Made by a program: the position numbers and the translations under genes
Assembly: GCF_900215205.1 (NCBI RefSeq)
Contig: NZ_OBDY01000001.1
Location: 128,181 to 192,180 of the forward strand
DNA length: 64,000 nucleotides
Direction of reading: 5' to 3'
DNA from: Paractinoplanes atraurantiacus
GTDB taxonomy: Bacteria > Actinomycetota > Actinomycetes > Mycobacteriales > Micromonosporaceae
In this document: one piece after another, positions 26,342 through 34,470 of the stretch
Layout of the letters: the number at the start of each line of letters is the position of its first letter
Position numbering within the stretch: position 1 is the stretch's first letter
The notes under the pieces: generated by a model
The model's database searches: none
The model's input: only the letters and a program-made list of their open reading frames with translations
What the model was told of the DNA's origin: nothing

Positions 26342-26814
26342 GCCTGGCGATCTCCCCCCGGCACGCGTCGTGGATGCGGCGCGCGCTCGAGGTGGCGGCC
26401 ACCACCGGCGATGACATCCCGGTCGGTGCGGTGATCTTCGACGCCGACGGTACGGAGTTGGCCACCGGCGCCAATGAGCGGGAGGCCACCGGCGACCCGA
26501 CCGCGCACGCCGAAGTCCTGGCCCTGCGCCGGGCGGCCGAGCGGACGGGCAGCTGGCGGCTCAGCGGCTGCACGCTGGTGGTGACGCTGGAACCGTGCAC
26601 GATGTGCGCCGGCGCGCTGGTCCTGGCGCGGGTGTCCACGCTGGTCTTCGGAGCCTGGGAGCCGAAGACGGGCGCGGTCGGCTCGCTGTGGGACGTGGTG
26701 CGTGACCGCCGGCTCAACCACCGGCCCGAGGTCTACGCCGGGGTGCTCGAGGACGAGTGCGCCGCACTGCTGCGCGGCTTCTTCGGGCGGGGCGCCGATC
26801 AGACGTACAGCTGA
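26338..26814 (+). CDS. tadA: tRNA-specific adenosine deaminase
   Basis: A 158-residue zinc-dependent deaminase that converts A34 to inosine in tRNA-Arg(ACG). The catalytic HAE motif is in PTAHAEVLALRRA and the second zinc motif is EPCTMCAGAL. GTG start, overlapping the partner gene by four bases. A hairpin terminator follows immediately. Length and motif spacing are normal for bacterial TadA. Confidence 0.95.
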   Translation: MSLAISPRHASWMRRALEVAATTGDDIPVGAVIFDADGTELATGANEREATGDPTAHAEVLALRRAAERTGSWRLSGCTLVVTLEPCTMCAGALVLARVSTLVFGAWEPKTGAVGSLWDVVRDRRLNHRPEVYAGVLEDECAALLRGFFGRGADQTYS

Positions 26815-26816
26815 AA

Positions 26817-26842
26817 GCCGCGGCATCGCCCGATGCCGCGGC
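26817..26842. terminator. Bidirectional terminator between tadA and deoD
   Basis: A perfect 11-bp stem, GCCGCGGCATC with its complement, has a 4-base loop between two convergent genes. It begins 3 bases after the tadA stop and ends 8 bases before the deoD stop. Confidence 0.85.
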
Positions 26843-26849
26843 ACTCAGA

Positions 26850-27566
26850 TCAGGCGACGCCGGTGATCGCGGTCTCGAGACCGATTTTGACCATGTCGCC
26901 GAAGCCCTGCTCGCGCTGGGCCGAGTCCATCTTGGCGCCCGTCTTGATGTGATCGCTGACGGTGAGGATGGTCAGGGCCTTGGCGCCGTAACGGGCGGCG
27001 ATGGTGTAGATCGCGGCGGATTCCATCTCGACGGCGAGGACGCCGTAGTCGGCGAGCGCGTCGTAAAGGTCCGGGCGGTCGGTGTAGAACGCGTCGGCGG
27101 CCAGGATCGGGCCGACGCGGATCGGGGTCCCCTGGCGCTCGGCGACCTCGACCGCGGTGCGCAGCAGGCCGAAATCGGCCACCGGCGCGTAGTCGATGAG
27201 GCCGTCGAAACGGGACCTGTTCATGTTGGAGTCGGTGGCCGAGCCGATCGCCGCGATCACGTCGCCCAGCTGGAGGTCCGGCGCCAGGGCGCCGCAGGAG
27301 CCGATGCGGATGACGGACTTGACCCCGTACTCGTTGATCAGCTCGTGGGTGTAGATCGACGCCGACGGCATGCCCATGCCGGAACCCTGCACGGACACGC
27401 GGACGCCCTGATAGGTGCCGGTGAAGCCGAGCATGCCGCGGACCTGGGTGTAGCACTTGGCGTCCTGCAGGAACGTCTCGGCGATCCACTTCGCTCGCAT
27501 CGGGTCGCCGGGGAGCAGGACCCGCTCGGCGATGTCGCCCGGCTGCCCGCCGATGTGCACGCTCAT
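26850..27566 (-). CDS. deoD: Purine nucleoside phosphorylase, DeoD type
   Basis: A 238-residue hexameric-type (class II) purine nucleoside phosphorylase, which cleaves purine nucleosides to base plus ribose-1-phosphate. The N-terminal motif SVHIGGQPGDIAERVLLPGD contains the phosphate-site Gly and Arg. Also visible are YTQVRGMLGFTGTYQG, SASIYTHELI, RIGSCGAL and the nucleoside-site VEMESAAIYTIA, followed by TVSDHI. I start at ATG 27566; the open frame continues 22 codons upstream without family similarity. Monocistronic between the terminator and tRNA-Ser. Confidence 0.94.
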   Translation of the reverse strand: MSVHIGGQPGDIAERVLLPGDPMRAKWIAETFLQDAKCYTQVRGMLGFTGTYQGVRVSVQGSGMGMPSASIYTHELINEYGVKSVIRIGSCGALAPDLQLGDVIAAIGSATDSNMNRSRFDGLIDYAPVADFGLLRTAVEVAERQGTPIRVGPILAADAFYTDRPDLYDALADYGVLAVEMESAAIYTIAARYGAKALTILTVSDHIKTGAKMDSAQREQGFGDMVKIGLETAITGVA

Positions 27567-27681
27567 CGGCGCGTCTCTTCTCGCTCGTTCATACCTCGGA
27601 TAATGCCAGGTCGCGCGGGGTCCGCTCGGCAAAGGGGAACCCGCTTTCGGGCCTCGATCGGCGTCGGGTAACGTACTTCCC

Positions 27682-27771
27682 GGTGGTGTGTCCGAGCGGC
27701 CTAAGGAGCACGCCTCGAAAGCGTGTGAGGGTGCAAGCCCTCCAAGGGTTCAAATCCCTTCACCACCGCCA
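27682..27771 (+). tRNA. tRNA-Ser (anticodon CGA)
   Basis: A 90-base class II tRNA including the encoded CCA. The acceptor GGTGGTG pairs with CACCACC, with G as discriminator. Anticodon stem CACGC/GCGTG carries the loop CTCGAAA, so the anticodon is CGA (reads UCG). A long variable arm (GAGGGTGCAAGCCCTC) and a T-arm with GGTTCAAAT are present. It is followed directly by a terminator. Confidence 0.97.
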
Positions 27772-27775
27772 CTGA

Positions 27776-27810
27776 CCCGGTGGCTCCCCTGCGGAGCCGC
27801 CGGGTTTTTT
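27776..27810 (+). terminator. Rho-independent terminator of tRNA-Ser(CGA)
   Basis: CCCGGTGGCTCC pairs with GGAGCCGCCGGG (one T-G wobble), 27776-27787 with 27793-27804, followed by six T. This is the most classical intrinsic terminator in the window. Confidence 0.93.
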
Positions 27811-28132
27811 GCGTCCCGAGCTCCCCGGCGCCGGTCACGGTGCGTACTGGTGAATCAATTTCATGTACGCGGCGTGAGGGCCCCCGCGGGAGGCTTTTCC
27901 AAGATCAGGTATCGTGCGCGTAACGACGCCGTTTCGGCCCTGAGGGGCCTCCGCCACCACCAGTGGCGATGACACACCGTGATGACGGGGGAACGGCGCA
28001 AATACGGTGCCTGTAGCGCAAGTCACTAAGCCGAAAACTACCGGATCAGACAATGCGCTTTTAACCACCTGGTGAGAAAGTTTCACAAGATTGCCCAGCG
28101 CCGATACCTGTGAACTGTCCTAGATTTGACTC
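27811..28132. other. Intergenic region, no supported gene
   Basis: A stretch of 320 bases of lower GC than its surroundings. An 83-codon minus-strand frame is open here but has no ribosome site and no recognisable sequence. Near its right end TAGATT (28121-28126) lies 7 bases before the next start codon and could be a -10 box. Confidence 0.5.
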
Positions 28133-28342
28133 GTGAGAGTTGAGCATCACTGGTGGAATGGTGACGTCCGGCTCGCCCGCCGAGACGTCTACGTGCGCAC
28201 CGACGGCGAGTTCTGGGAAGTCGAAGCTCAGATGGGCGGCCCGGACGGCAAGTCGAAGGTGCAGCAGTGCCCGGGTCGGGCTTCGGCCATGATCCTGGCC
28301 GACGCGTGGCGTGGCCCACGCTGGCAGTGGCGCAAGCTGTAA
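28133..28342 (+). CDS. Small conserved-type hypothetical protein, possibly leaderless
   Basis: A 69-residue soluble protein rich in Trp and charged residues (HHWWNGDVRLARRDVYVRTD, then DAWRGPRWQWRKL), composition quite unlike a random high-GC frame. The start is GTG, with no Shine-Dalgarno. A TAGATT -10-like box lies 7 bases upstream, which would make the mRNA leaderless. A 16-bp terminator-like hairpin begins about 60 bases after the stop. I do not recognise the family. Confidence 0.75.
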   Translation: MRVEHHWWNGDVRLARRDVYVRTDGEFWEVEAQMGGPDGKSKVQQCPGRASAMILADAWRGPRWQWRKL

Positions 28343-28404
28343 GGCGCCAGGAGCCGAGGCTGTGCCGCCCCTGCTTGACATCACACGGCCAGCCGATCTT
28401 TTGA

Positions 28405-28444
28405 ATTCGAGCCGGGTCCCTTTGCCGAGGGGCTCGGCTCGAAT
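28405..28444. terminator. Hairpin terminator after the small protein gene
   Basis: ATTCGAGCCG pairs perfectly with CGGCTCGAAT, and the stem continues inward for six more pairs with wobbles (28405-28420 with 28429-28444, 8-base loop). ACTTTG follows on the plus strand. Confidence 0.75.
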
Positions 28445-28531
28445 ACTTTGTTCGCCCGCACTGCTTGTCCGACGACAATTAGTTGATCGCTTCTAGCGTG
28501 GGTTGCCCATCACCGCCAGAAAGCGATCCCC

Positions 28532-28873
28532 ATGCAGGCCACAGTCACCGACCACCGTTGCGACGTCGCCGTTCTCCACCTCAAGGGCGAGCTCGACGCG
28601 GATACCGCCGGCCAGCTCCACGGGATCCTCGCGGATCTGCTGGAGCGTCCCGTACCCAAGATCGTCGTCGATCTCTCCGACCTGAAGTTCTGCGACTCGG
28701 TCGGGTTGAGCGCCTTCATCACCAGCAAACAGGTCATCTCGGCCCGCGGCGGCTGGCTCAGCTTCGCCGGCGCCAACCCGTTCCTCGTCCAGCTGCTCGA
28801 GACCGTCGGCCTCAGCCGCTACTTCGCCATCTTCCCCGAGGTCGACGACGCCATCGCGGCCGCGCAGCTCTGA
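28532..28873 (+). CDS. STAS-domain anti-anti-sigma factor
   Basis: A 113-residue single STAS domain of the SpoIIAA/RsbV type. The signature is VDLSDLKFCDSVGLSAFI, in which Ser56 is the expected phosphorylation site for an anti-sigma kinase. In its unphosphorylated form such a protein binds an anti-sigma factor and frees a stress sigma factor. No anti-sigma or sigma gene is adjacent, so it is an orphan partner. A hairpin terminator follows 17 bases after the stop. Confidence 0.93.
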   Translation: MQATVTDHRCDVAVLHLKGELDADTAGQLHGILADLLERPVPKIVVDLSDLKFCDSVGLSAFITSKQVISARGGWLSFAGANPFLVQLLETVGLSRYFAIFPEVDDAIAAAQL

Positions 28874-28890
28874 GTTTGCCCGGCAACGGC

Positions 28891-28924
28891 GAAGGGGCTG
28901 GACTCTGATGAGTCCAGCCCCTTC
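28891..28924. terminator. Bidirectional terminator
   Basis: A perfect 14-bp stem (28891-28904 with 28911-28924) with a 6-base loop lies between the rightward STAS gene and the leftward tRNA-Ser(GGA). Confidence 0.88.
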
Positions 28925-28932
28925 GTGCTGCC

Positions 28933-29020
28933 TGGCGGAGGATACGAGATTCGAACTCGTGAGGGGTTTCCCCCAACACGCTTTCCAAGCGTGCGCCCTA
29001 GGCCACTAGGCGAATCCTCC
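28933..29020 (-). tRNA. tRNA-Ser (anticodon GGA)
   Basis: An 88-base class II tRNA on the minus strand with encoded CCA. The acceptor GGAGGAT pairs with ATCCTCC. Anticodon stem CACGC/GCGTG carries the loop TTGGAAA, so the anticodon is GGA (reads UCC and UCU). It has a long variable arm and T-arm GAGTTCGAATCTC. Confidence 0.97.
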
Positions 29021-29104
29021 GTTCGCCAGAATACAGATGCCCGTCGGGGGCGTCGCACGGGTCCCCGGCGCGCGGCCCGGCGGGGTTGGGTACGCTAGCG
29101 GCAA

Positions 29105-29190
29105 GCCTCTCGTGCGGCGTGCATCTCGTGAACCTCCCCAGGGCCGGAAGGCAGCAAGGATAAGCGGGCTCTGACGGGTGCACGGGGGGC
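29105..29190 (+). ncRNA. ffs: Signal recognition particle RNA (4.5S type)
   Basis: The conserved apical domain CCAGGGCCGGAAGGCAGCAA with the GGAA tetraloop and asymmetric loop is present, followed by the AAGCGGGCTCTG strand. The ends GCCTCTCGTGC and GCACGGGGGGC form an 11-bp closing helix. The RNA partners with Ffh to target membrane proteins. A -10-like TACGCT lies at 29092-29097. The exact ends are estimates within a few bases. Lying between tRNA-Ser and dnaX is the usual actinobacterial position. Confidence 0.93.
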
Positions 29191-29292
29191 CCTTTACGTT
29201 TCGGGGCGCGACCCCGGCCACCCCAGCGGTACAGAGTTGGTTCTTGTCATACCCCCGACGGACAATGGCGCGGTCGTTGAGGAGGGGCTGGA

Positions 29293-32200
29293 GTGGCACT
29301 CGCGCTTTACCGCAAGTACCGGCCGCGTACGTTCGCCGAAGTCATCGGGCAGGAGCACGTCACCGAGCCGCTGTCGCAGGCCCTGCGCAGCGGGCGGTTG
29401 CATCACGCCTATCTGTTCTCGGGGCCGCGTGGCTGTGGCAAGACGTCCAGCGCGCGCATCCTGGCCCGCTCGCTCAACTGTGAGCAGGGCCCCACGCCCG
29501 AGCCGTGCGGCGTCTGTGGGTCGTGCCGTTCGCTCGCCAACGACGGCGCCGGGTCGATCGACGTCATCGAGATCGACGCGGCCAGCCACGGTGGTGTCGA
29601 CGACGCCCGCGAGCTGAGGGAAAAGGCGTTCTTCGCGCCGGCCAACAGCCGCTACAAGATCTACGTGATCGACGAGGCCCACATGGTCTCGTCGGCCGGC
29701 TTCAACGCGCTGCTCAAGCTGGTCGAGGAGCCGCCGGAGTACGTGAAGTTCATCTTCGCGACCACCGAGCCGGAAAAGGTCCTCGGCACGATCCGCTCCC
29801 GGACCCACCACTACCCGTTCCGGCTGATCCCGCCGGCGACGCTGCGGCCCTATCTCCAGCAGCTCACCGACGCCGAGGGCATCACGGTCGAGCCGGCGGT
29901 CTTCCCGCTGGTGGTGCGGGCCGGCGGCGGCAGCGCGCGCGACACCCTGTCCGTGCTCGACCAGCTGATCGCCGGCGCCGGTCCCGACGGCGTCTCCTAT
30001 TCGCGAGCGGTCTCCCTGCTCGGCGTCACCGACGTCACGCTGCTCGACGAGATGTGCGACGCGATCGCGGCCGGCGACGGCGCCGCGGCCTATTCGACAA
30101 TCGACCGAGTCGCCGAGGCGGGGCATGACCCGCGCCGGTTCGCCTCCGACCTGCTCGAGCGCTTCCGCGACCTGATCGTGCTCCAGCAGGTGCCCGACGC
30201 GGTGTCCAAGGGCCTGATCGACGGCCCGTCCGACCAGCTCGAGGCGATGAGCGCCCAGGCGGCCCGGCTGGGCCAGGCGACACTGTCCCGCTGCGCCGAC
30301 ATCGTGCACAACGGCTTGGTCGAGATGCGCGGCACGACAGCGCCCCGGCTCCTCCTCGAGCTGATCACGGCCCGCATGCTGCTGCCCGGCGCCGACGATT
30401 CGACGGGCGCGCTGCTTCAGCGTTTGGAGCGCATGGAGCAGCGGGTTTCGCAGGGCGGCGCATTTGCCGTACGCGGCGAGGACGCCCCCGCGACAGCACC
30501 AGCGAGCCTACCGACGGCCGCGCCCGCCCCGGACCAGGACGCCGGCGCAGCCCCCGCGGCTTCCGCCCCCGGCGGCGGGTTGTCGGCGGCCCGCGCCGCG
30601 GCGAAGGCGGCCGCAGCTCGCCGTTCCACCTCATCGGGCGGCCGCCCGGCGCCCGCGGCCCCGGTGGCGCCGGCGCCAGCAGTGCCGGCTACCCCTGCGG
30701 CCGCCGTTCCCCCCGTAGCCACCGCGCCTGCGGCTGCTTCCATGTCCTCTGCGCCTACGGCTTCTCCCGTTTCCGCTGCGCCGGCGGTTTCCGCTTCCGC
30801 CGTGGTCGCTCCGGTGTCAGCTCAGCCCGCGTCTGCTTCGGCCGCGCCTGGTCAGGTGCTGTCCGGTTCCTCGGCGGCCGCCGAGCCGGATTGGAACGAG
30901 GTTGCCGACGGCGGCGGTGCGAACGCGGAGCACTACGACGACGAGCCTCCGTGGGACGACGAGCCGGATATGCCGGAGTCTGGGGCGGCTGTGGGCCGGC
31001 CCGGGTCCACGTTGCCGCAGGCCGCGCCGACTACGGCTCGGCCGGCAACGGCTGCGGCTCGGCCCGCGACCCCTCCGATTGAGCCCGCAACGGCTGCGGC
31101 TGCGCCCGCGACGGCTGCGCCCGCAACGGCTCCGGTTCAGGCGGGGATGGCTGCGGCGGGGATAGCTGCGCCGGGGACGGCTGGGCCGGCTGCGGCTGGG
31201 GCGGCGCCCTCCGTGCCGGCCTCTGCTCAGGGGCAGCCGGTTCCGGCTCGGGCCGACTCGGTGGGCGCGGCGGCCCATGGGGCTGAGCACCACGGGGAGC
31301 CGGCCGGGGTGTTGCCCGATGCGCCCGAGGAGCCGGGGGCGGCGGCGGTCGAAGCCGTGGCGGCCGGGCCGGGGCAGCCTACGGCCGAGGAGATTCGGCA
31401 GGCCTGGCACGACATTCTCGAAGAGGTGAAGAAGCAGCCGGGCGGCAAGGTGCTCCGGGCGGCGGCGATCAACGCCACCGTGCGGTCGGTCGACGGGCAG
31501 AGCGTTCTTCTCACCGTGGCGGCCGGGTCTCTCCAGCAGCGGATCGCGCAGGGGGCGCCGCTGATCGCGAACGCGCTCTACGAGGTCTTCGGCAGCCGGT
31601 GGGAGGTGCGCTGCGAGATCGCCGGTGAGGGCGGCGCGGTGCAGCCCGGCCCGTCGACGGGCGGTGCGCCGCGAGGTGGCCGGGCGCCGGCCCGTAACGA
31701 AGCCCAGCAGGCCTCGCGTCCCGCTGCCGCCTCGCCGCGGGCCGCGCAGCCCACCCAGCCCGTCTCGGCCGCCCGCGAGCCCCAGAACAGGCGCCGCGAG
31801 GCACCCGCACCCGCTTCATCCGACGACGACTGGCCAGAGCCGGCCAGAACTTCCTCCACCGGCGATCGGCCAGAGCCGACGAGGGCTTCCTCCGCCGGCG
31901 ATCGGCCAGAGCCAGCGAGGGCTTCCTCCGCCGGTGATCGGGCGGCGCCGGTCGAGGCTTCCCCCGGCGGCGATCGACGAGAGCCGGCCAGGGCTTTTTC
32001 CGGTGGCGACCGTGCGGTGCCGGTTGGGGCTTCCGCCGGGGACGACTGGCCGGAGCCGGTCAGGCCGGGTGGTCTGGCGTCCTCTCCTTCGGCCGCGGCG
32101 GCTCCGGTCGACGATGACGACGAGGACTGGCCTGAGGTCAGCCCGATCGGCGTCTCCACGGGGAGCAGCAGCCCGGCTGACCGTGCGGATCCGGCTCCGG

Positions 32201-33009
32201 TGGCCGTGAGCTCGGTGGCGGCACCGGCCGGTTCGGCCGCCGTGGACACGAGCGTGGGTCCTGTCGATGCGGGTTCGGCCTTCGCGGCCGGCGGGCCGGC
32301 GGTGAAGAGCCAGGCCGATGTGGTTCCGGGCTCAGCGAGCTCCTCGGCGCACTCGGTGGAGGCTGGTGCCGCGGCTCCTGGGGAAACGTGGTCGGCGGGC
32401 GATACGCGTGACGCGGGGCCAGCAGCGGGTGGCGGTGGGCCGAGCGGCGGCGCTTCCACACAAGCCAGTGGTGGGCTTAGCGCTGCCCGGGCAGCGGCCG
32501 CTGCCGCGTCGGCTCCCTCCGCGAGGGCCGGCCGGGGCGTGGCTGACGCTGGGGCCGGACGGGCCGCGGCTGATGCTGGGGCCGACCGGGCCGTGGCCGA
32601 TGGCGGGTCGGGGCGTGGCGTGGCCGATGCCGGTGCCGGTGGCTCTGGTGGTGGGCCGGGGGCGGCTGCGGCCTCTCGTGCGGGTCGGAATGCTGGTGGG
32701 GCCGGCAGTGGGCTTGCCGCGGCTCGGGCCGCTGCGGCTGGGGCGGGCCGGGGTGGTGCCTCTCGGGCCGCGCCGGTCAAGCAGGCCTGGTCGGACGGGT
32801 CGCCTACCGAGGAAGCCCCGTACGACCCGGAGTTCGACGGGCCGCCGCAGGCGGTGAGTGCGGGCACGCCCAACTTCGAGGGCTTCGACCCGGGTGACGA
32901 GCCGCTGGACGAGGTGCTCGACGAGAAGACCGCCCGGGAGAGCGGCGAGCAGATGGCTTTCCGCCTTCTCAAGGAGGCGCTGGGAGCCGAGAAGATCGGC
33001 GAGAGCTGA
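29293..33009 (+). CDS. dnaX: DNA polymerase III subunit gamma/tau, with very long disordered linker
   Basis: A 1238-residue clamp-loader subunit. Residues 1-370 form the AAA+ core: Walker A GPRGCGKTSS (44-53), zinc module with Cys63, 72, 75 and 78, Walker B region YVIDEAHM, sensor 1 FATTEPEKVL and the arginine-finger region SRTHHYPF. Residues ~400-690 are Ala/Pro/Ser-rich. A folded block at ~695-785 (EEIRQAWHDILEEVKKQPGG onward) resembles tau domain V. Another Ala/Gly-rich low-complexity stretch, including seven 12-residue repeats, follows. The acidic C-terminus includes EKTARESGEQMAFRLLKEAL. Most bacterial DnaX are 550-800 residues, so the linker is exceptional. GTG start with GAGGAGGGG upstream. 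No slippery-run frameshift site for a separate gamma form was noticed. Confidence 0.95.
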   Translation: MALALYRKYRPRTFAEVIGQEHVTEPLSQALRSGRLHHAYLFSGPRGCGKTSSARILARSLNCEQGPTPEPCGVCGSCRSLANDGAGSIDVIEIDAASHGGVDDARELREKAFFAPANSRYKIYVIDEAHMVSSAGFNALLKLVEEPPEYVKFIFATTEPEKVLGTIRSRTHHYPFRLIPPATLRPYLQQLTDAEGITVEPAVFPLVVRAGGGSARDTLSVLDQLIAGAGPDGVSYSRAVSLLGVTDVTLLDEMCDAIAAGDGAAAYSTIDRVAEAGHDPRRFASDLLERFRDLIVLQQVPDAVSKGLIDGPSDQLEAMSAQAARLGQATLSRCADIVHNGLVEMRGTTAPRLLLELITARMLLPGADDSTGALLQRLERMEQRVSQGGAFAVRGEDAPATAPASLPTAAPAPDQDAGAAPAASAPGGGLSAARAAAKAAAARRSTSSGGRPAPAAPVAPAPAVPATPAAAVPPVATAPAAASMSSAPTASPVSAAPAVSASAVVAPVSAQPASASAAPGQVLSGSSAAAEPDWNEVADGGGANAEHYDDEPPWDDEPDMPESGAAVGRPGSTLPQAAPTTARPATAAARPATPPIEPATAAAAPATAAPATAPVQAGMAAAGIAAPGTAGPAAAGAAPSVPASAQGQPVPARADSVGAAAHGAEHHGEPAGVLPDAPEEPGAAAVEAVAAGPGQPTAEEIRQAWHDILEEVKKQPGGKVLRAAAINATVRSVDGQSVLLTVAAGSLQQRIAQGAPLIANALYEVFGSRWEVRCEIAGEGGAVQPGPSTGGAPRGGRAPARNEAQQASRPAAASPRAAQPTQPVSAAREPQNRRREAPAPASSDDDWPEPARTSSTGDRPEPTRASSAGDRPEPARASSAGDRAAPVEASPGGDRREPARAFSGGDRAVPVGASAGDDWPEPVRPGGLASSPSAAAAPVDDDDEDWPEVSPIGVSTGSSSPADRADPAPVAVSSVAAPAGSAAVDTSVGPVDAGSAFAAGGPAVKSQADVVPGSASSSAHSVEAGAAAPGETWSAGDTRDAGPAAGGGGPSGGASTQASGGLSAARAAAAAASAPSARAGRGVADAGAGRAAADAGADRAVADGGSGRGVADAGAGGSGGGPGAAAASRAGRNAGGAGSGLAAARAAAAGAGRGGASRAAPVKQAWSDGSPTEEAPYDPEFDGPPQAVSAGTPNFEGFDPGDEPLDEVLDEKTARESGEQMAFRLLKEALGAEKIGES
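31825..32076 (+). repeat. Seven 36-base (12-codon) tandem repeats within dnaX
   Basis: In-frame units encode DDWPEPARTSST, GDRPEPTRASSA, GDRPEPARASSA, GDRAAPVEASPG, GDRREPARAFSG, GDRAVPVGASAG and a partial DDWPEPVRPGG. Units 2 and 3 are almost identical in DNA, which suggests recent duplication. A related motif (DDEDWPEV) recurs about 15 residues later. Confidence 0.9.
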
Positions 33010-33140
33010 GACCGTTGTGGCGCGTGGGGTCCTCGGTACGGGGCGGCTACGCTGGGCGGCGGTTACCCGGCGCCGCCGTCGGTTATTGACGGGTGTCGGG
33101 CTTTGACAGGTAGTGCGACGGGACTTTGAGGAGCGGTGCG

Positions 33141-33464
33141 ATGCGCCCCGGTGGACAGCCGAACATGCAGCAGATCATGAAGCAGGCGCAGAAGATGCAG
33201 CAGCAGGTCGCTCAGGCGCAGGCCGAGCTGGCCGCGGCCGAGCTGACCGGCACGGCCGGCGGTGGGCTGGTCTCCGTCGTCATCACGGGGCTGGGCGAGT
33301 TCAAGTCGGTGAAGATCGACCCCAAGGCCGTCGACCCGGAGGACGTGGAGACGCTGGAGGATCTGATCCTCGCCGCCGTGCACAACGCCGCCGAGGCGCA
33401 GCGGGAGCTCACCGAGGAAAAGATGGGCCCGGCCACCGGTGGCCTGAGCCTGCCCGGGTTCTGA
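33141..33464 (+). CDS. ebfC: YbaB/EbfC nucleoid-associated protein
   Basis: A 107-residue dimeric DNA-binding protein of the YbaB/EbfC family. It is Gln- and Met-rich at the start ([20 protein letters not shown]), followed by the beta-sheet core ([20 protein letters not shown]) and [20 protein letters not shown] 33141 has GAGGAG 7 bases before it; an in-frame start 15 bases earlier is less likely. It sits between dnaX and recR, the standard bacterial order, and its stop is 4 bases before recR. Confidence 0.95.
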   Translation: MRPGGQPNMQQIMKQAQKMQQQVAQAQAELAAAELTGTAGGGLVSVVITGLGEFKSVKIDPKAVDPEDVETLEDLILAAVHNAAEAQRELTEEKMGPATGGLSLPGF

Positions 33465-33468
33465 TCGC

Positions 33469-34062
33469 GTGTACGAGGGTGCCATCCAGGACCTGATCGA
33501 CGAGCTGGGGCGGCTGCCGGGCGTCGGCCCGAAAAGCGCCCAGCGGATCGCCTTCCACGTCCTCTCCGCCGACCCGGCCGACGTCAACCGGCTCTCCACC
33601 GCCTTGCGCAAGGTGAAGGAGCTGGTGCGCTTCTGCACGACCTGTTTCAACGTGGCCGAGGCCGAGCAGTGCCGGGTCTGCCGGGACCCTCGCCGCACCA
33701 ACGAGGTCCTCTGCGTCGTCGAGGAGCCCAAAGACGTGGTGGCCATCGAGCGGACCGGCGAGTTCCGGGGGCGCTACCACGTGCTCGGCGGGGCCATCAA
33801 CCCGCTCGAGGGCATCGGGCCGGACAACCTGCGCATCCGCGAACTGCTCATGCGGCTGGGCACGGGCGAGGTCAAGGAGTTGATCCTCGCCACAGACCCG
33901 AACACCGAGGGTGAGGCCACGGCCACCTATCTGGCACTGATGGTCAAGCCGATGGGGATCACTGTCACAAGATTGGCAAGTGGTCTGCCGGTTGGTGGTG
34001 ACCTGGAGTATGCGGACGAGATCACTCTCGGTCGTGCTTTTGAGGGCCGTAGAACCGTATGA
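33469..34062 (+). CDS. recR: Recombination protein RecR
   Basis: A 197-residue ring-forming protein that acts with RecO/RecF in loading RecA at gaps. In order: helix-hairpin-helix [18 protein letters not shown] (13-30), a C4 zinc finger with Cys56, 59, 68 and 71, and a Toprim domain ([27 protein letters not shown]). The C-terminal segment [21 protein letters not shown] type is seen here as [20 protein letters not shown] start 4 bases after ebfC. Confidence 0.96.
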   Translation: MYEGAIQDLIDELGRLPGVGPKSAQRIAFHVLSADPADVNRLSTALRKVKELVRFCTTCFNVAEAEQCRVCRDPRRTNEVLCVVEEPKDVVAIERTGEFRGRYHVLGGAINPLEGIGPDNLRIRELLMRLGTGEVKELILATDPNTEGEATATYLALMVKPMGITVTRLASGLPVGGDLEYADEITLGRAFEGRRTV

Positions 34063-34470
34063 CCACACATAACGTGATCGTATGATCACGGCGCGATAGC
34101 ATTTTGGTCCGGATTCGCTCCTTCTAGCCCTTCCACACGGTAGTTTCCGATTGGTCGGCGCCGCAGGTCACGGTCACATCACGACGGGGACACGGAACTA
34201 TTCGTGTGCGGTCAGTGAACTTGACCTGAAGCACCGCATTAGGTGAGTGTTCCTATCCGATGGCGGCACACCCGCCGTCGAGTGCCTTCGTGGCCGGAGT
34301 CTGATCTGACCCGGGCGACGAGGGTAGGCACTCGAGGCATGCGATAACCGATCGGTTGCCGTTCGCTGCGTGGGCCATCGTCCTCCGGTCTCACGGGTCC
34401 TCGCCGGGCCCTGTGCCGGGTGGCCGTGGACTCATGCTCGTCCGGCCGCCGGGGAAGGACCGGCGCTTAG
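34063..34470 (+). promoter_or_regulatory. Upstream region of the oligopeptide transporter operon
   Basis: About 400 bases without a gene, AT-richer than average near its left end. It must hold the promoter for the five-gene transporter set. A TTGACC element occurs near 34219, but I cannot pair it with a good -10 box. No riboswitch or attenuator fold was recognised. Confidence 0.45.

Noticed and set aside
27688..27972. 94-codon ORF on the plus strand
   Set aside because: It runs through the tRNA-Ser(CGA) gene and its terminator.
27835..28086. 83-codon ORF on the minus strand
   Set aside because: No ribosome site and no recognisable features. The region is AT-richer than average, which argues against coding.
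28484..28506. Stress sigma factor promoter before the STAS gene (GTTGAT, 12 bases, GGGTTG)
   Set aside because: Loose resemblance to the SigB consensus (GTTT and GGGTAT) in one copy. Not strong enough to list.
31000..31250. CRISPR-like regular repeats in dnaX
   Set aside because: The repeats are in-frame codon repeats (GCG/GCC-rich Ala/Pro coding) without spacers of constant length.
30000..33000. Large minus-strand ORFs inside dnaX
   Set aside because: Antisense shadows of the GC-rich low-complexity linker; the plus-strand frame has all the DnaX motifs.
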